Assembly (NCBI RefSeq): GCF_030316885.1
Contig: NZ_JASZYQ010000005.1
Location: 310,001 to 374,000, forward strand
Length of the DNA: 64,000 nucleotides
DNA from: Variovorax jilinensis
GTDB taxonomy: Bacteria > Pseudomonadota > Gammaproteobacteria > Burkholderiales > Burkholderiaceae_C
Direction: 5' to 3'
Part shown: positions 62,779-64,000 of the stretch, one piece after another
How the letters are laid out: every line of letters begins with the position of its first letter
Numbering within the stretch: the first letter of the stretch is position 1
Program-made: the position numbers and the translations under genes
The notes under the pieces: model-generated
Database searches by the model: none
The model's input: only the letters and a program-made list of their open reading frames with translations
What the model was told of the DNA's origin: nothing

Positions 62779-63993
62779 TCAGCGCAGGTTGACCAGCGTC
62801 GACATGACCTGGTCCTGGGTCTTGATGGTCTGGGCGTTGGCCTGGTAGGCGCGCTGGGTGGTCATCATGTTGACCAGCTCGGCCGTGAGGTCGACGTTCG
62901 ACGACTCGAGCGCGCCCGAGCGCACCTGCCCGAACGTGCCTTCGCCGGGAGCACCGCGCACCGGCTGACCCGATGCCGCGGTCTGCAGCCAGTAGCCCGA
63001 TCCCGTGGGTGCCAGGCCCTGCACGTTGCGGAAGTTGACCAGCGCGATCTGGCCCGCTGCCTGCGTCTGGCCGTTTGAATAGGTGGCGGTGATGATGCCG
63101 CTGTCCTCGATCTTGATGCCGGTCAGCGAGCCCGAGGTGTAGCCGTCCTGCGAGAGATCGTTGACCGCGAAGCGCGAGTTGACCTGGGTCATCTTGCCGA
63201 GGTCGAGCGTCACCGGGAAGGTGGTCGCCGGATCGTTCGGCGAGGCCAGCGTCAGCGGCGGGATCGGGGTCGTCGGGTCGAGGCGTCCGTCGGTCAGGAA
63301 GTTGATCGTGAAGGGCGTCGAGGCGGCAGGGTCGCTGCCGTTGACGCTGGTGTGCACTTCCCAGCTGTTGTTGGCGATCTTGGTGAAGTAGAGCCCCACC
63401 GGAATCTCGAGCCCCTGCGGGTCGTAGGCGGTGAGCGAGGTGCCGTAGGTCTGCAGCGGCGTGGGCGGCACCGCGGTCGATGCCACCACGGCGCTGGCGT
63501 CCAGCGTGATGTCGGCGGTCATCTTCGAGGTCTGCTTCGCCGCGATCGGGGTGCCGGTCGGCAGCTGCATCGCCTGCACGCTGGAGCTGGTGCGCACGCC
63601 GCTGGGGTCGGTCGGGTAGCCCATGATCTGGGCGCCGCTGTTGGTGACGATGTTGCCGTCCTTGTCGAGCTTGAAATTGCCCGCCCGCGTATAGGCGCTG
63701 GAACCGTCGGTCTGCCTGACCTGGAAGAAGCCCGAGCCGTTGATGGCCACGTCGAGGTCGTTGCCGGTGACCGACAGCGTGCCCTGCGAGAACTGCTGCG
63801 CCACGGCAGCCACCTCGACGCCCAGGCCGACGTTGCTGCCGCCGAACGAGCCGGCCGAGCTGGCATAGATCTCGGCGAACTCGGCGCGCGAGGACTTCAT
63901 GCCGGTGGTGCCGGAGTTCGCGATGTTGTTGCCGATCACGTCGAGGCTGCGGCTGGCCGCGTTGAGGCCGGAGAGGGCTTGCTCGAAACTCAT
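62779..63993 (-). CDS. flgE: Flagellar hook protein FlgE
   Basis: A 404-residue hook protein: SFEQALSGLNAASRSLDVIGNNIANSGTTGMKSSRAEFAEIYASS at the start, the D1/D2 region with TPLQTYGTSLTAYDPQGLEIPVGLYFTKIANNSWEVHTSVNG, and the C-terminal ESSNVDLTAELVNMMTTQRAYQANAQTIKTQDQVMSTLVNLR. It is complete; only seven bases of upstream sequence remain in the window, so flgD and earlier genes lie beyond the right edge. Confidence 0.97.
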   Translation of the reverse strand: MSFEQALSGLNAASRSLDVIGNNIANSGTTGMKSSRAEFAEIYASSAGSFGGSNVGLGVEVAAVAQQFSQGTLSVTGNDLDVAINGSGFFQVRQTDGSSAYTRAGNFKLDKDGNIVTNSGAQIMGYPTDPSGVRTSSSVQAMQLPTGTPIAAKQTSKMTADITLDASAVVASTAVPPTPLQTYGTSLTAYDPQGLEIPVGLYFTKIANNSWEVHTSVNGSDPAASTPFTINFLTDGRLDPTTPIPPLTLASPNDPATTFPVTLDLGKMTQVNSRFAVNDLSQDGYTSGSLTGIKIEDSGIITATYSNGQTQAAGQIALVNFRNVQGLAPTGSGYWLQTAASGQPVRGAPGEGTFGQVRSGALESSNVDLTAELVNMMTTQRAYQANAQTIKTQDQVMSTLVNLR

Positions 63994-64000
63994 GGAGGTG

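Overview
The window is a GC-rich, densely coded stretch of chromosome. It carries a proteobacterial flagellar operon, a TonB/FecIR-type iron uptake operon and a FhaC/FhaB two-partner secretion pair. Gene content and protein style suggest a Burkholderiales member, most likely Comamonadaceae and close to Variovorax. That placement is an inference from family knowledge, not from a search. No rRNA, tRNA, transposase, phage gene or CRISPR array was seen.

Region 1 (1-11.7 kb) has a sulfur theme. It holds the end of a fatty acid desaturase, an SsuA-type sulfonate binding protein, a divergent MFS exporter/TetR pair with a clear inverted repeat between them, and a one-piece fusion of an FAD/NAD(P)-binding oxidoreductase with an acyl-CoA-dehydrogenase-like (SfnB/DszC-like) domain. 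The fusion is followed immediately by a complete MetQ-MetN-MetI importer, then by a lipoprotein sulfatase with a dockerin-like tail. The fusion and importer look like one operon for taking up and oxidising a sulfur compound.

Region 2 (11.7-21.6 kb) is ordinary accessory metabolism and stress genes: an AraC regulator divergent from an NmrA-type reductase, an acyl-CoA ligase, a CaiB-type CoA transferase, and a run of small proteins (PA2169-type bundle, DUF3606, two DUF1330 proteins, a GAF-like protein, a small zinc-type protein). A YihY membrane protein and a lipoprotein alpha/beta hydrolase complete it.

Region 3 (21.7-34.8 kb) is a two-partner secretion locus: an FhaC-type transporter, a 2862-residue FhaB/CdiA-like exoprotein without a recognisable toxin tail, and directly downstream a LuxR-type response regulator and a 7TM-DISM-type histidine kinase. 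Region 4 (34.8-39.6 kb) holds an MFS exporter with an extra C-terminal domain, a lipoprotein with two HxT motifs, a DeoR regulator and three small proteins.

Region 5 (39.6-52.1 kb, minus strand) is an iron operon. It starts at a good Fur box before a FecI-type sigma factor and runs through FecR, a TonB-dependent receptor with a signalling domain, DUF3649, a PepSY membrane protein, DUF3325, DUF4198, MacA, MacB, a divergent Fur-family regulator and finally a SulP transporter. Region 6 (52.2-64 kb, minus strand) is the flagellar operon flgE-F-G-H-I-J-K-L, which enters from beyond the right edge. Two degenerate EAL/HDOD proteins and a 3-methyladenine glycosylase follow it at very short spacing.

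The best candidates for something new are the FAD oxidoreductase/acyl-CoA-dehydrogenase fusion with its MetQNI importer, the toxinless FhaB with its own two-component system, the HDOD pair at the end of the flagellar operon, and a repeat-like element that now encodes the N-terminus of FlgH.
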